A stretch of 64,000 bases of DNA from SpSt-539 sp964549445 (GCA_964549445.1 CAZJVS010000021.1:16395-80394), one strand, 5' to 3'. Numbered from the stretch's first letter, positions 8,280 to 17,503 are shown. Translations and numbers: made by a program. Notes: generated from the sequence alone by a model not told the origin.

Positions 8280-9458
8280 ATGTCGCCCCGCAACCCCCCA
8301 TCATCCGCCCGCTTCGCCCGCCGAGCCGTCGCCCAATCCGTCTTCATCGTCGCCGCAGTTGCTGTCGCCGCTGCCATCATCGGTTGGCTCTACTGGCAGC
8401 AGAACCGCCCGCGCCCGCTCGTCGTTTCCGGCTTCGTCGAGGCCGACCAGATTCGCGTCGGCTCGCGCGTCGGCGGCCGCGTCATCGAAGTCCTCGTCGA
8501 CGAAGGCCAGCGCCTCAAGACCGGCGACGTCCTCTACCGCATCGACCCGTTTGATCTCCGCCAGCGCCTCGCCGAAAGCGAAGCTGAGCTCGCCCGCGCA
8601 CAGGCCGAGTCCGACCGCCTCAGGGCCGGCTACCGCGCCGAAGAAATCGCCCAGGCCCGCGCCAAGCGCGACCGGGCCGCCGCAACGCTCGACAAGTTCA
8701 AAGCCGGCCCGCGCAAACAGGAAATCGAAATCGCCCGCGCCAAACTCGACGTCGCCAAGGCCAACCTCGGCCTCGCCGACTCCGAGCAAGCCCGCGTCAA
8801 TCGGCTCAAGAAAGAATCGCAGGCCGCCGCGATCGAGATCGATCGCGTCGTCCGTTCCTTCAAAGCCGCCCAGGCCGAAGTCGCCTCCGCCGATCAGGAG
8901 CTGAAGCTCCTCGAAGAAGGCACGCGCCCCGAAGAAATCGCCGAAGCCACCGCCACCCTCGCCGACGCCGACGCCGCCCTCAAGCTCCTCGAAACCGGCT
9001 ACCGCATCGAAGACATCGCTCAGGCCGCCGCTGCCGTCGAATCCGCCAAGGCCCACGTCGCCGCCATCAAGGTTCAGCTCGACGAGCTCGTCGTCAAAGC
9101 CCCGCTCGATTGCGTTGTGGAGGCCATCGACCTCCACCCCGGCGACCTCGTCCCCGCCAACGCCCCGTCCGCCTCGCTCCTCGACCTCTCCCAGATGTGG
9201 GTCCGCTCCTACGTCCCCGAGTCGCGCCTTGCCGCCGTCGCCATGAACCAGAAAGTCCCCGTCAAAGCCGACGGCCTGCCCAACCGCACCTTCAACGGCC
9301 ACGTCACCTTCATCGCCTCCGAGGCCGAGTTCACCCCGCGCAACGTCCAGACCCCCGAAGAGCGCAGCAAGCAGGTCTTCCGCATCAAGGTCACACTCGA
9401 CGAAGGCAAAGACCTCCTCCGCGTCGGCATGCCCGTCGACGTTCACCTGACCGACTAG
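8280..9458 (+). CDS. HlyD-family periplasmic adaptor (membrane fusion protein)
   Basis: The adaptor subunit of an ABC-type exporter. It has one N-terminal membrane anchor (residues ~20-40), a biotinyl-lipoyl-like half domain (SGFVEADQIRVGSRVGGRV), a long Ala/Glu/Arg-rich coiled coil (residues ~95-255, with repeated EEIAQA and EDIAQAA helices), the second half of the lipoyl domain (VKAPLDCVVEAIDLHPGDLV) and a beta-barrel region. The repeated G-x-R-x-E-E/D-I-A blocks make an unusually regular hairpin, as in YbhG-type proteins. ATG 8280. The next gene, the ATPase, starts 11 bp downstream. Confidence 0.9.
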   Translation: MSPRNPPSSARFARRAVAQSVFIVAAVAVAAAIIGWLYWQQNRPRPLVVSGFVEADQIRVGSRVGGRVIEVLVDEGQRLKTGDVLYRIDPFDLRQRLAESEAELARAQAESDRLRAGYRAEEIAQARAKRDRAAATLDKFKAGPRKQEIEIARAKLDVAKANLGLADSEQARVNRLKKESQAAAIEIDRVVRSFKAAQAEVASADQELKLLEEGTRPEEIAEATATLADADAALKLLETGYRIEDIAQAAAAVESAKAHVAAIKVQLDELVVKAPLDCVVEAIDLHPGDLVPANAPSASLLDLSQMWVRSYVPESRLAAVAMNQKVPVKADGLPNRTFNGHVTFIASEAEFTPRNVQTPEERSKQVFRIKVTLDEGKDLLRVGMPVDVHLTD

Positions 9459-9469
9459 GAGCAAGCAGC

Positions 9470-10423
9470 GTGTCGTCCGCGGTCATCGTCGCCGACCACC
9501 TCACGCGCCGCTTCGGCGATGTCGTCGCACTGAACGACGTGTCGCTCTCCGTGCAGCGCTCCGCCATCTTCGGAATGCTCGGCCCCAACGGCTCCGGCAA
9601 ATCCACGCTCATCCGAATTCTCTGCGGCGTCCTCCGCCCCACCAGCGGCTCCGGCTCAGTCCTCGGCATCGACGTCCGCCGCGATCCCGAAGCCATCAAA
9701 CGCCGCATCGGCTACATGTCGCAGAAGTTCTCGCTCTACAGCGACCTCTCCGTCATGGAAAACCTCCGGTTCTACGGCCGCATCTACGGCCTCAACCCCG
9801 CAAAGCAGCGCGAACGCGAAGACGCCGTCCTCGCACTCACCGGCGTCGGTGACTACGCCAACCGTCTCGCCGGCAATCTCTCCGGCGGCTGGAAGCAGCG
9901 CCTCGCCCTCGCCTGCGCCATCATCCACGAGCCCGAAGTCATCTTCCTCGACGAACCCACCGCCGGCATCGACCCCGTCGCCCGACGCGATCTCTGGGAC
10001 CTGCTCTTCACTCTCTCGCACCGCGGCGTCACCATGTTCGTTACCACGCATTACATGGACGAAGCCGAACGCTGCACCCACGTCGGCTACATCTACCTTG
10101 GCCGCCTCGTCGTGGCCGGCGCACCGGGCGAACTCAAATCGCTCCCCGCCGTCACTCCCCCCGGTACGCGCCGCTACGAAATCACCACGGTCCAGCCCGC
10201 CGCCTCCCTCGCCCTCTGCCGCAACGTCCCAGCCATCCGCGACGCCACCATGTTCGGCAACACGCTTCACGCGCTGGTCGATGAATCGATCGCGATCGAC
10301 TCCCTGCTCCGCCAGATCGCCCCCGACGACCGCGCCGCCGAAGCACGTCCCATCGCCCCGACCCTCGAAGACGTCTTCGTCATCATGAGCCGTGCCGAGG
10401 AAAACCGGGAGGCCGCCGCATGA
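9470..10423 (+). CDS. ABC transporter ATP-binding protein (YbhF-like, single domain)
   Basis: Energises export through the adjacent permease. One complete nucleotide-binding domain: Walker A GPNGSGKST (residues 38-46), Q-loop MSQKFSLY, signature LSGGWKQR, Walker B VIFLDEPTAGID and switch region VTTHYMDEAERC, then ~80 extra C-terminal residues (AEARPIAPTLEDVF). Enterobacterial YbhF carries two such domains; this protein has one (317 residues). The GTG start at 9470 is set by AGGAG 8 nt upstream; the frame is open far upstream inside the previous gene, but that part is a shadow. The stop overlaps the permease start (ATGA). Confidence 0.93.
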   Translation: MSSAVIVADHLTRRFGDVVALNDVSLSVQRSAIFGMLGPNGSGKSTLIRILCGVLRPTSGSGSVLGIDVRRDPEAIKRRIGYMSQKFSLYSDLSVMENLRFYGRIYGLNPAKQREREDAVLALTGVGDYANRLAGNLSGGWKQRLALACAIIHEPEVIFLDEPTAGIDPVARRDLWDLLFTLSHRGVTMFVTTHYMDEAERCTHVGYIYLGRLVVAGAPGELKSLPAVTPPGTRRYEITTVQPAASLALCRNVPAIRDATMFGNTLHALVDESIAIDSLLRQIAPDDRAAEARPIAPTLEDVFVIMSRAEENREAAA

Positions 10424-11565
10424 ACGGTTTCTTCGCCGTCCTCCTCAAGGAGTTCGCCCACCTCCGCCGCGAGCCGATGACCATCTTCTTCGCTCTCATC
10501 GTCCCCTCGCTCCAGCTCACCATCTTCGGTTACGCCATCCGCGTCACCATCGAAAACATCCCCGTCGTCGTACTCGACCTCGACGGCCGCCAGGACAGCC
10601 GCCGCTTTGCTGAAGCCATGGAGGCCACCAAGACCTTCCGTGTCCACCAGCGCGTCACCGACATGGACGCCTTCAACCGCGCCATCACCGCCGGCCGCGC
10701 CAAGGTCGGCGTCATCATTCCGGCCGACTACAGCGAGCGCCTCCTCCGCCGCGATCAGGCCGCCGTGCAGGTCCTTGTCGACGGTAGCGACTCGCAAGTC
10801 GCCACCACCGCGCAAAACACCGTCTCGCTCATGGTCACTCAGCTTTCGATGGAGCGCGCCAAATCTCTCGGCGAATCCCTGCAGGTCGCCGCCGCCCGCG
10901 ACGAAGAGGGCAAGCCCGCCATGCCCATCGACGCCCGCGCGCGCCTGCTCTTCAACCCCGCCCTCGAAAGCTCGCACTTCTTCGTCCCCGGCCTCGTCGC
11001 GATCATCCTCCAGCTCGTCCTGCTCTTCCTCACCAGCTTTTCCATCGTACGCGAGCGCGAACGCGGCACGCTCGAACAGCTCTTTGTCACGCCCGTCGGG
11101 CGCGCCGGCCTCATGTTCGGCAAGCTCGTCCCCTACACCGTTTTGGCCCTCGGTGAACTGCTGCTCGTCCTCGTCCTGATGGTCGGCCTCTTCCGCGTCC
11201 CCATCCACGGCAACCTCACGCTCCTCCTGCTGCTCTCGTCCCTCTTCATCATCACCGTCCTTGGCCTCGGCCTGCTCATCTCGACCATCGCCCAGACTCA
11301 GCTCCAGGCACTGCAATTCTCGTTCCTCGTCATGCTCCCCTCCGTCCTGCTCAGCGGCTTCATGTTCCCACGCTCCGAAATGCCCCTCCCGATCTACGCC
11401 ATCAGCTTCCTGCTTCCGGTCACCTACTTCGTCGAAATCCTCCGCGGCGTGATCCTCCGCGGCGCCGACTTCCTCGACCTCATCCCCTCCGTCACCGGTC
11501 TCGTCATCTGCGGCGTCGTCATCCTCACTCTCAGCGTCACCCGCTTCCACAAACAACTCGACTGA
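10420..11565 (+). CDS. ABC-2 type exporter permease
   Basis: The membrane subunit of the adaptor-ATPase-permease exporter. One N-terminal helix, a large extracytoplasmic domain (residues ~45-180) and five C-terminal helices are typical of YbhS/YbhR or ABC2_membrane_3 proteins; the segment SIVRERERGTLEQLFVTPV is the conserved coupling helix region. 381 residues. ATG 10420 overlaps the ATPase stop. Related systems often have two permeases in tandem; only one intact copy is present here, and a 71-bp copy of its 3' end survives 0.8 kb downstream. Confidence 0.92.
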   Translation: MNGFFAVLLKEFAHLRREPMTIFFALIVPSLQLTIFGYAIRVTIENIPVVVLDLDGRQDSRRFAEAMEATKTFRVHQRVTDMDAFNRAITAGRAKVGVIIPADYSERLLRRDQAAVQVLVDGSDSQVATTAQNTVSLMVTQLSMERAKSLGESLQVAAARDEEGKPAMPIDARARLLFNPALESSHFFVPGLVAIILQLVLLFLTSFSIVRERERGTLEQLFVTPVGRAGLMFGKLVPYTVLALGELLLVLVLMVGLFRVPIHGNLTLLLLLSSLFIITVLGLGLLISTIAQTQLQALQFSFLVMLPSVLLSGFMFPRSEMPLPIYAISFLLPVTYFVEILRGVILRGADFLDLIPSVTGLVICGVVILTLSVTRFHKQLD

Positions 11566-11677
11566 TCGTCCCCCTCGCCCGCCGCCGTCCATTCGGCCGA
11601 TCATTCCGGTACGCCGGCGCGTGCGACGCCCGCCCCAATTCGGAGACCTTCTCGGAGACCCTCACGGAGATCGTCAC

Positions 11678-12277
11678 GTGCCTTCATGCAACCGCTTCGT
11701 CCGCGTACTGACCGCGCTAGCCCTCCTCGCCTCTAGCTCCTGCGGAGCATGGCCGGACCACCACCGCCGCCGCTACGACTGGTCCTGGCTCGAAAACACC
11801 TACTGGTACGTCCCCGCCGATGGCCTCGCCGCCGTCGAGTCCTCCCTCGCCGAAGACACCCATACCCCCATCTCCGACCAGACCGTCTGGCATATCACCA
11901 ACTACGCCGACGGCTACCTCTGGGGCGATCAGGTCGTCAAAACCTCCTCCTCCGACAGCTACATCTGCATGAACCTCGTCGGATCCATCACCCCCGAGGG
12001 TGACATCCAGATCACCTTCACCTTCGCACTCCCCGAAAACGTCCCCGCCCAGCTCAACCAGCAGGTCAACGGCCTCGGCACCATGCGCTTCATCGACGGC
12101 CAGTGGAAGGCCGAGATGCAGATGACCACCGGCGTCACGTCGCTCATTACGCACTGGGCCTACATGACCGAGTGCCGCGACGGCCAGCCCTGCAACCAGC
12201 AACTCCCCGGCTCCGACCTCGGCCTGCAGGACTTCCTCAACCAGTGCCCCTGCGACTCTGAACCGTTCTGTCCCTGA
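11678..12277 (+). CDS. Putative lipoprotein of unknown function
   Basis: Not recognised. The N-terminus (CNRFVRVLTALALLASSSCG) is a lipoprotein-type signal with a Cys at the cleavage point, although SSSC is a loose lipobox. The mature part is acidic and polar, rich in Trp/Tyr near its start (YDWSWLENTYWYVP), with a beta-rich look and a Cys-containing tail (CPCDSEPFC). The GTG start at 11678 is supported by GGAGA 7 nt upstream. It follows the exporter operon by 112 bp on the same strand and could be co-transcribed. Confidence 0.7.
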   Translation: MPSCNRFVRVLTALALLASSSCGAWPDHHRRRYDWSWLENTYWYVPADGLAAVESSLAEDTHTPISDQTVWHITNYADGYLWGDQVVKTSSSDSYICMNLVGSITPEGDIQITFTFALPENVPAQLNQQVNGLGTMRFIDGQWKAEMQMTTGVTSLITHWAYMTECRDGQPCNQQLPGSDLGLQDFLNQCPCDSEPFCP

Positions 12278-12367
12278 AGTTGTTTAGAGAGCTCGCGACA
12301 ACGTCCCGCCGCCAGATCCGCACCAACCTCGGACTTGTCCTGCAAACGCTGATCGTCTCGTTCAATT

Positions 12368-12438
12368 TCACCGGCCTCATCACCTGCGGCGTAGTAATCC
12401 TCACCCTCAGCGTCACCCGCTCCCACAAACAACTCGAC
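12368..12438 (+). pseudogene. Remnant copy of ABC permease 3' end
   Basis: These 71 bp match positions 11492-11562, the last codons of the permease gene, at 64 of 71 positions without gaps. They encode TGLITCGVVILTLSVTRSHK and QLD in the matching frame. The intact gene stops after the final Asp, whereas here the TGA is replaced by TTA. Upstream of 12368 the similarity fades quickly. Most changes are at third codon positions, as expected if this was once a coding copy, for example the end of a second tandem permease. Confidence 0.75.
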
Positions 12439-12566
12439 TTAGCCGTTGCCTCCCAACAATTCCGAACCCGGAGCACAACCAGATTGTTCGCCTTGTGCGA
12501 TTGGCCCCAGCCCCGTTCCCGGACGCCCGCTGAGCGTCAAAAGCGTCCCCAACGGCGCGACTTCCG

Positions 12567-12959
12567 CTACCGCTCCCCCGTCTCGCCCCCGCCAACCGCC
12601 CGGCCGAGCTTCTGATCGATCCGCCGCTCCGTCTCGCTCAGCTCCGCCGCCAGCGCCTTCTGCCGCGCCATCCGTTCCGACTCCTCCCGCTCCATCCGCA
12701 CCTTCCGCATCTGCGCCATCAATCCGCGAACCCGCGTCAACACCCAGAACGACGCGATCGACACCGCCGCCGTCACCGCGATCAGCCACAGCGTCGGCAC
12801 CTGCTGGTATTGCACCAGCAGCCACACATCCGTCTTGTTCCCGCGGTTCGCCAGCACAATGATCAGCAGCAGCAACCCCAATACGATCACCAGGGCCGCC
12901 TTCGTATACACCCAAAAGCTCTTGATGCCCGCGCTCAACGCACCACCCTCACGCCCCAT
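12567..12959 (-). CDS. LapA-like (DUF1049) membrane protein
   Basis: Looks like the LapA/YciS type: two N-terminal helices separated by a short loop (TKAALVIVLGLLLLIIVLAN and LWLIAVTAAVSIASFWVLT) followed by a charged coiled-coil tail (QMRKVRMEREESERMARQKA). The NRGNKTDVWLL segment between the helices corresponds to the family's NxxxVxxxL motif. In proteobacteria LapA works in lipopolysaccharide assembly; the role here is unknown. The ATG start overlaps the end of the prepilin peptidase gene by 11 bp; a TTG 21 bp further in (LSAGIKSF), preceded by a G-rich stretch, is an alternative. Confidence 0.75.
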   Translation of the reverse strand: MGREGGALSAGIKSFWVYTKAALVIVLGLLLLIIVLANRGNKTDVWLLVQYQQVPTLWLIAVTAAVSIASFWVLTRVRGLMAQMRKVRMEREESERMARQKALAAELSETERRIDQKLGRAVGGGETGER

Positions 12960-14376
12960 TGCCGTGAGTCATCATCCGCCACACCCCGGCCGCCGCCGTC
13001 CCCACATAGTTTACCGTCACGTCATGCACCCACAGCCCCGCCAGCGCCCCGAGCGCCAGCCACGGCCCAAACGGCAGCGCCCGGCTGCTCTTCCGAAGCG
13101 ACGTCGCCACCACGCCCACCAGCGCCAGCACCGCCCCCAGGAAAAAAGCGATCACCACCAGCCACAGTCCGCCCACCGCCCCGATCGCCGCCATCAGGTG
13201 AATATCGCCGATGCCGTACGCCTCCTTGCCGAGCGCCAGCGTGAAGAAGATCCGCACAAACCAGCCGACCGCCGCCGCCAGCATCGCCGACGCGATCGCT
13301 CCGCCCGCACCGGCCAGCGGACCCGCGGCCGCGCCCAGCGTCGGCCGCCAGTCCGACCACTCCAGGTGCAGCTTGCCCGTCCACCACAACCCCGCCAGCG
13401 TCCCGCCCGCCAGCCCGATCGCCGGCAGCAGCGTCGCCAGTTCGCCCAGCGCCACCCGCCGCGCCCGCGGCTGCTCGACGTGGATCGCCGTCTCCATCGC
13501 CGCGTCCGCCGGCCGCTCCACCATCGCCGCCAGGATCAGCACCACCAGCTGGACAAAGATGCCGATCAACGCCCGCTGTTGCGTCGCGCTCAGCGTGAGC
13601 AGGTCCGCCCGGCCCGCGTTCATCCCAACCGTGACAACGTATGCAATCACTGCCAACGCCAGAACGGCGACTATCGCGAGCGTCCCGCCCGCGCGATTCG
13701 TTTCGATCGCGTTTGTTGCTGTTCCCGGTTCGCTGTTCGCTGTCCCCTCTTGAACATCACCGTCGCGCGGATCGGCCCCGTGCGACTCCTCCCCCCGCGT
13801 CAGCAGCATCGCGACGCCGCCCCCGATCAACAGCGCGACGCCGACGAGGCAGGTCGGCGGACCAAACCCCGCCTCCGTCGCTGCGGGTTTCAGCGTCCCC
13901 CACACCCCGCGCGCAACGACCCCCACCACGATCAAGATGTTCGTCACCCGCACGTCGATCAGGTAATCGACGATGTCCATCGCCGAACAGGCCAGCAACC
14001 CCGCGAACAGCGCCAGATACGCCAGCCCCATCGGCCAGTCGCTCCGCAGAGTCCCGATCGGCTGGATCACCTGTCCGACAAACAGCGCATCCCACACCAT
14101 GACGAAGACGAGCATCGTCATCAGCTCGACAACCGGATATTCGATCGAGATCGCCGCTCGGCACGACCGGCACCGGCCCCCCAACGCCAGCCAGCTCACC
14201 ACCGGAATGTTGTCGCGCGGCTGCACCCGCTGCCGGCACGACGGGCAGAACGACCACCGCGGCTCCGCCACCGACAGCCCCCGCGGCAGCCGGTACGCCA
14301 CGACATTGAGAAAGCTCCCGACAATCGCCCCCAACAGCGCGACGACGACCAGCCAGAGCGTCTGCGACTCGATCAC
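12949..14376 (-). CDS. Prepilin peptidase (type A24) with large internal insertion
   Basis: Cleaves, and usually N-methylates, type IV prepilins and pseudopilins at the inner membrane. Seen are GSFLNVVAYRLPRG near the N-terminus, the zinc-binding pairs CPSC and CRSC, the first catalytic Asp region (CSAMDIVDYLID) and the second motif YGIGDIHLM corresponding to FGxGDxK. At 475 residues it is about twice the usual size because of a ~200-residue insertion with extra helices between the two aspartates. The GTG start at 14376 overlaps the aroK stop (GTGA), so translation is probably coupled. A pseudopilin substrate lies at 52.8-53.6 kb. Confidence 0.9.
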   Translation of the reverse strand: MIESQTLWLVVVALLGAIVGSFLNVVAYRLPRGLSVAEPRWSFCPSCRQRVQPRDNIPVVSWLALGGRCRSCRAAISIEYPVVELMTMLVFVMVWDALFVGQVIQPIGTLRSDWPMGLAYLALFAGLLACSAMDIVDYLIDVRVTNILIVVGVVARGVWGTLKPAATEAGFGPPTCLVGVALLIGGGVAMLLTRGEESHGADPRDGDVQEGTANSEPGTATNAIETNRAGGTLAIVAVLALAVIAYVVTVGMNAGRADLLTLSATQQRALIGIFVQLVVLILAAMVERPADAAMETAIHVEQPRARRVALGELATLLPAIGLAGGTLAGLWWTGKLHLEWSDWRPTLGAAAGPLAGAGGAIASAMLAAAVGWFVRIFFTLALGKEAYGIGDIHLMAAIGAVGGLWLVVIAFFLGAVLALVGVVATSLRKSSRALPFGPWLALGALAGLWVHDVTVNYVGTAAAGVWRMMTHGNGA

Positions 14377-14915
14377 GACCCGCCCCCATCGGCCGCCTCG
14401 ACCCGTATCAGCCACTTTCGCAATTCGTCCGCGACGGCCGACGGCTCCCGATCATCGGTATCAACAATCAGGTCGGCCGCATCACGAAACGTCGGGGTCC
14501 GCGCTGCTTCAAGCCGACGGATCTCCGCGATCCCGCCCTCCGCGGTCAGGTCGGGACGGCCCGCGCTCGTCGCCGGATCGCGTTGCGTCCGCCGCCACAG
14601 AGTTTCAGCAGGTGCGTGCAGCCACACAATTCGCGCCGCCGTCCGCAGCACGGCGCGGTTGTCAGCATCCGACAGCGCGCCGCCGCCCAGCGCGATGATC
14701 GCACCATCCATCGCGGCCACGCGCCGAACTGCCTCGCGCTCGCGACGTCGGAACCCCGCTTCGCCCTCGACCGCGAAGATCGCGCGAACGGTCATCCCCG
14801 CGTCATCGACAATCAACTGGTCGGTGTCAAAGAAAGTTCGGGAGAGTTGTTCCGCCAGCATTCGGCCGACAGTCGTTTTTCCGCTGGCTCGCAGTCCGAC
14901 CAGCACGACGTTCAC
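14373..14915 (-). CDS. aroK: Shikimate kinase
   Basis: Phosphorylates shikimate to shikimate 3-phosphate with ATP in aromatic amino acid synthesis. The N-terminal Walker A reads GLRASGKTT, followed by FDTDQ (substrate and Mg binding), FRRREREAV and the GGGA strand. The length of 180 residues is normal. The start ATG overlaps the stop of the metallophosphoesterase gene, and the stop overlaps the prepilin peptidase start. aroDE lies one gene upstream in the same operon. Confidence 0.93.
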   Translation of the reverse strand: MNVVLVGLRASGKTTVGRMLAEQLSRTFFDTDQLIVDDAGMTVRAIFAVEGEAGFRRREREAVRRVAAMDGAIIALGGGALSDADNRAVLRTAARIVWLHAPAETLWRRTQRDPATSAGRPDLTAEGGIAEIRRLEAARTPTFRDAADLIVDTDDREPSAVADELRKWLIRVEAADGGGS

Positions 14916-15772
14916 TGGGGTCGCTTGGCCTCGACGCGCACGACGCGCCGCCCGGGCACGTCGATCTCAATGATCGCGTAGCACAACCCCTCGGCATGCT
15001 GCCCGACGTTTACCGCCGTCGTGCTGCCGATCGTCTGCTGGCAAACACCCGTCACATCCGGCGACGAGGTGACATGCCCGTGCAGCGACACCAGCGGCTG
15101 CCGTCGCTCGATGGTCTGCTTGATCGCCTTCGACCCGATTGGATCGCGGTGATAGTCCCGGTCGAGCTGCGTGTCGAACGGCGGCGCGTGCGCCGCGAAC
15201 ACCCAGGGACCGGCCGGCGTCGCCAGTTTCTCCAGGTCGTCCGCGATGCTCGGAAACTGAGTGAATTGCACCTTCGCCGGCCCGGCAATCGCCCGACGCC
15301 GATTCGGATCCCAACGTGCCCCGCCCAGGAACGGCAGCCGGTCGCCGTGCAGGTCCAGCCGCTCAAAATCCTTCACGTAGCCGTCGGTCGGCGGCGACTT
15401 CGAATACCCCAAAAAGGTGAGGCCGCGCAGCTCGAACGGGCGATCGTGCGTGAGGATGTGCAGTCTCTGTTGGGTCTGCTTAGCCAGATCTTCCATGGCC
15501 AGTGCGCTGCTCAACCAGTCGCGGTGCCCGAATATCGAGACAACCGCCATCTTCGGATGGGCCTTCAACGCCTGGTTGAGCCAGTTCCGAAAGACCTCGA
15601 GCACATAAATCGGCTGCCGAGTCCCCATCTCCTCGGGATCGCGGGTCGGATCGTCCGGAAACATGTTCCCGCCCAGCACCAGAACGTCCGGGCTGACGCC
15701 GTCCAGCGCGCGAGCAAGCGCCGCAAAGTGCTCCGGTTTGCCCAGAAGGTCCGAGGTGTGGATCAACAGCAT
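14912..15772 (-). CDS. Calcineurin-like metallophosphoesterase
   Basis: Predicted phosphoesterase of unknown substrate, inserted between two shikimate-pathway genes. N-terminal LLIHTSDLLGKPEH matches the first metal motif, where DxH is altered to D-L-L, followed by LVLGGNMFPDD (GD/GN motif), FGHRDW (GNHD-like), AAHAPPFDTQLD and SLHGHVT (GHxH-like). Several ligands are therefore changed, and activity is not certain. ATG 15772 is chosen because similarity begins there; the frame is open to 15850. The stop overlaps aroK by 4 bp. Confidence 0.75.
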   Translation of the reverse strand: MLLIHTSDLLGKPEHFAALARALDGVSPDVLVLGGNMFPDDPTRDPEEMGTRQPIYVLEVFRNWLNQALKAHPKMAVVSIFGHRDWLSSALAMEDLAKQTQQRLHILTHDRPFELRGLTFLGYSKSPPTDGYVKDFERLDLHGDRLPFLGGARWDPNRRRAIAGPAKVQFTQFPSIADDLEKLATPAGPWVFAAHAPPFDTQLDRDYHRDPIGSKAIKQTIERRQPLVSLHGHVTSSPDVTGVCQQTIGSTTAVNVGQHAEGLCYAIIEIDVPGRRVVRVEAKRPQ

Positions 15773-15853
15773 CAGGCCACTCGCGAATTTCGTCCCTCGG
15801 ATTCTAACCGATCCAAGGCACGCCTGTCTGCAACCGCGACCGCTCCTCACATT

Positions 15854-17425
15854 CTAAGCCGAATTGTCCGTTTGCAAATGGCGAGCTGCGATCGCCGACA
15901 TCTGTGCGCGCGGCGGCGAAGCACCCGTCCACAGCGAAAATTGTCGGGCCGCCTGCTCCACAAACATCGACACGCCGTTCGCGGCCCGGCAACCGCGGGC
16001 CGCCGCCAGGGCGACAAGTTTCGTTTCCGCCGGACGGTAAATCGTATCGAGCACAAACATTCCGGGCCGAAGCGCTTCCGCCGCAAGCGGCGACTCGACG
16101 TTCCCGATCCCCAATCCCACGCTCGTGCAGTTCACAACCAATTCACAATCCAGTCGCTCCCGTTCCGACCACGGCCGGGCGACACATCTCGTCTCGCTGG
16201 CCAGCCGCTCCGCCCGCGCTGGCGTACGATTGTAGATCGTGATTGCCGCACCGAGCGGTGCCAAGGCGGCCACGACGGCCCGCGCGACGCCGCCCGCCCC
16301 AAGAATCGCACACTGCAATCCGCGCAACTCCGCTGGCTGCCTTCCGAGCAACGCCGTGATCGCCTCCATCACCGCCGGCACATCCGTGTTGAACCCCTCG
16401 ACGCTCTGCTCCGGGCCGATCCGGAGCGTATTAACCGCTCCCGCACCTTCCGCCGCGGCGTCGACATTCCCGCCCCGTTCGCGGACAAACCGCAGGGCAT
16501 GCTCCTTGTGCGGAATCGTCACGCTCAACCCGCCAAGATCCAGCCACGGCCGCGCCAGCGCCTCCAGCATGAATGCCTTGAACGACTCGTACGACGCCTC
16601 GACTGGAAATGTCAGGTACACCGCATCGACGCCCGCTTCGCCGAATGCGGTATTGTGAAGGTCGGGGCTGAGCGAATGTTCCACCGGCTGCCCCACCAGC
16701 CCGAACACCCGCGTCGTCGGGCCGATCGCATCCCAGCGGAACCGTTCTCGGAGTTCCGCAATCGAAAGTTGCCCCGGCGCGGCTGGATGCGTCTCATCCA
16801 CGGCGGCGTAGGAAGCAAACGCTCCGAACTTCCGCGCCAGGATTCGCGACGGATGCCCATTCGGCCCGAGGCACAGCGCGACCAGTGGCTTCGGCGCCGT
16901 TCGCAAAAGGTCGAACGCCTCAAAGTTGTCGCGAACCGTTCGCGCCCGCCACGCGATTTTCGCAACGTTCGCGGACTCCTCCTCGAAGACCTCAGCCAAC
17001 ATCCCGTGCAGTCGATTCGGCCGCCCCTGCAGATCGTGAATCGACACGATGAGCCGTCGTCGGTCCGCCGCGTCCGCCGCCCCAACCGCAAGCCCCACCT
17101 TTTGTCGAATGTTCGCCGACCGCTTCCAGGTGGCCAACTCCACGTCGACAAAGTTGGCCGACGGCGCCAGCGCGATCAGCCGGCTCATCCGCTCAACGTC
17201 GTCGCCGTCCCACGCCCCGCCTTCATCCGCCGCCCGAATGGTCAGGATCAGCGGCAAGCCCGCCGGGCGCGACTCGGCGATGCTCCGAATCACCACGTCT
17301 TCCGCGTCCCGCAGATGATCCACGCGAAGTTCGATCGCATCGGCCCCCGCGCCCACCGCTGCGGCCATCTGTGCCGCCGCCTCCTGCGTCGAGGGTGCCA
17401 CCACTGAAGCCACCAGCAGCGTCAT
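15854..17425 (-). CDS. aroDE: Bifunctional 3-dehydroquinate dehydratase / shikimate dehydrogenase
   Basis: Carries out two consecutive shikimate-pathway steps. Residues 1-~235 are a type I dehydroquinase with the catalytic His130 (VSIHDLQG) and Schiff-base Lys156 (VAKIAWRAR). Residues ~238-523 are AroE, with GLVGQPVEHSLSP, Lys307 in VTIPHKEHAL, the NTDV turn and the nucleotide-binding CAILGAGGVARAVV. This fusion is usual in plants and also occurs in planctomycetes and chlamydiae. The start at ATG 17425 lacks a strong Shine-Dalgarno site. The gene heads the aroDE-phosphoesterase-aroK-prepilin peptidase string and is divergent from the lipoprotein gene at 17504. Confidence 0.95.
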   Translation of the reverse strand: MTLLVASVVAPSTQEAAAQMAAAVGAGADAIELRVDHLRDAEDVVIRSIAESRPAGLPLILTIRAADEGGAWDGDDVERMSRLIALAPSANFVDVELATWKRSANIRQKVGLAVGAADAADRRRLIVSIHDLQGRPNRLHGMLAEVFEEESANVAKIAWRARTVRDNFEAFDLLRTAPKPLVALCLGPNGHPSRILARKFGAFASYAAVDETHPAAPGQLSIAELRERFRWDAIGPTTRVFGLVGQPVEHSLSPDLHNTAFGEAGVDAVYLTFPVEASYESFKAFMLEALARPWLDLGGLSVTIPHKEHALRFVRERGGNVDAAAEGAGAVNTLRIGPEQSVEGFNTDVPAVMEAITALLGRQPAELRGLQCAILGAGGVARAVVAALAPLGAAITIYNRTPARAERLASETRCVARPWSERERLDCELVVNCTSVGLGIGNVESPLAAEALRPGMFVLDTIYRPAETKLVALAAARGCRAANGVSMFVEQAARQFSLWTGASPPRAQMSAIAARHLQTDNSA

Positions 17426-17503
17426 GAACCGATGGTAACACGCCGCCGGAACCTTGCACCGCCGCGCCTTGACCCATTCGCCAAACTGCGGGAAGGTGCT
17501 CGA

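Noticed and set aside
12835..17407. Very long plus-strand ORFs (12835-14973 and 14996-17407)
   Set aside because: Their translations are Arg/Pro/His-rich without domains and lie opposite prepilin peptidase, aroK, the phosphoesterase and aroDE. They are high-GC shadow frames.
17432..17503. Upstream extension of the lipoprotein frame
   Set aside because: The in-frame stretch has no signal-peptide character, and a good ribosome-binding site precedes ATG 17504.
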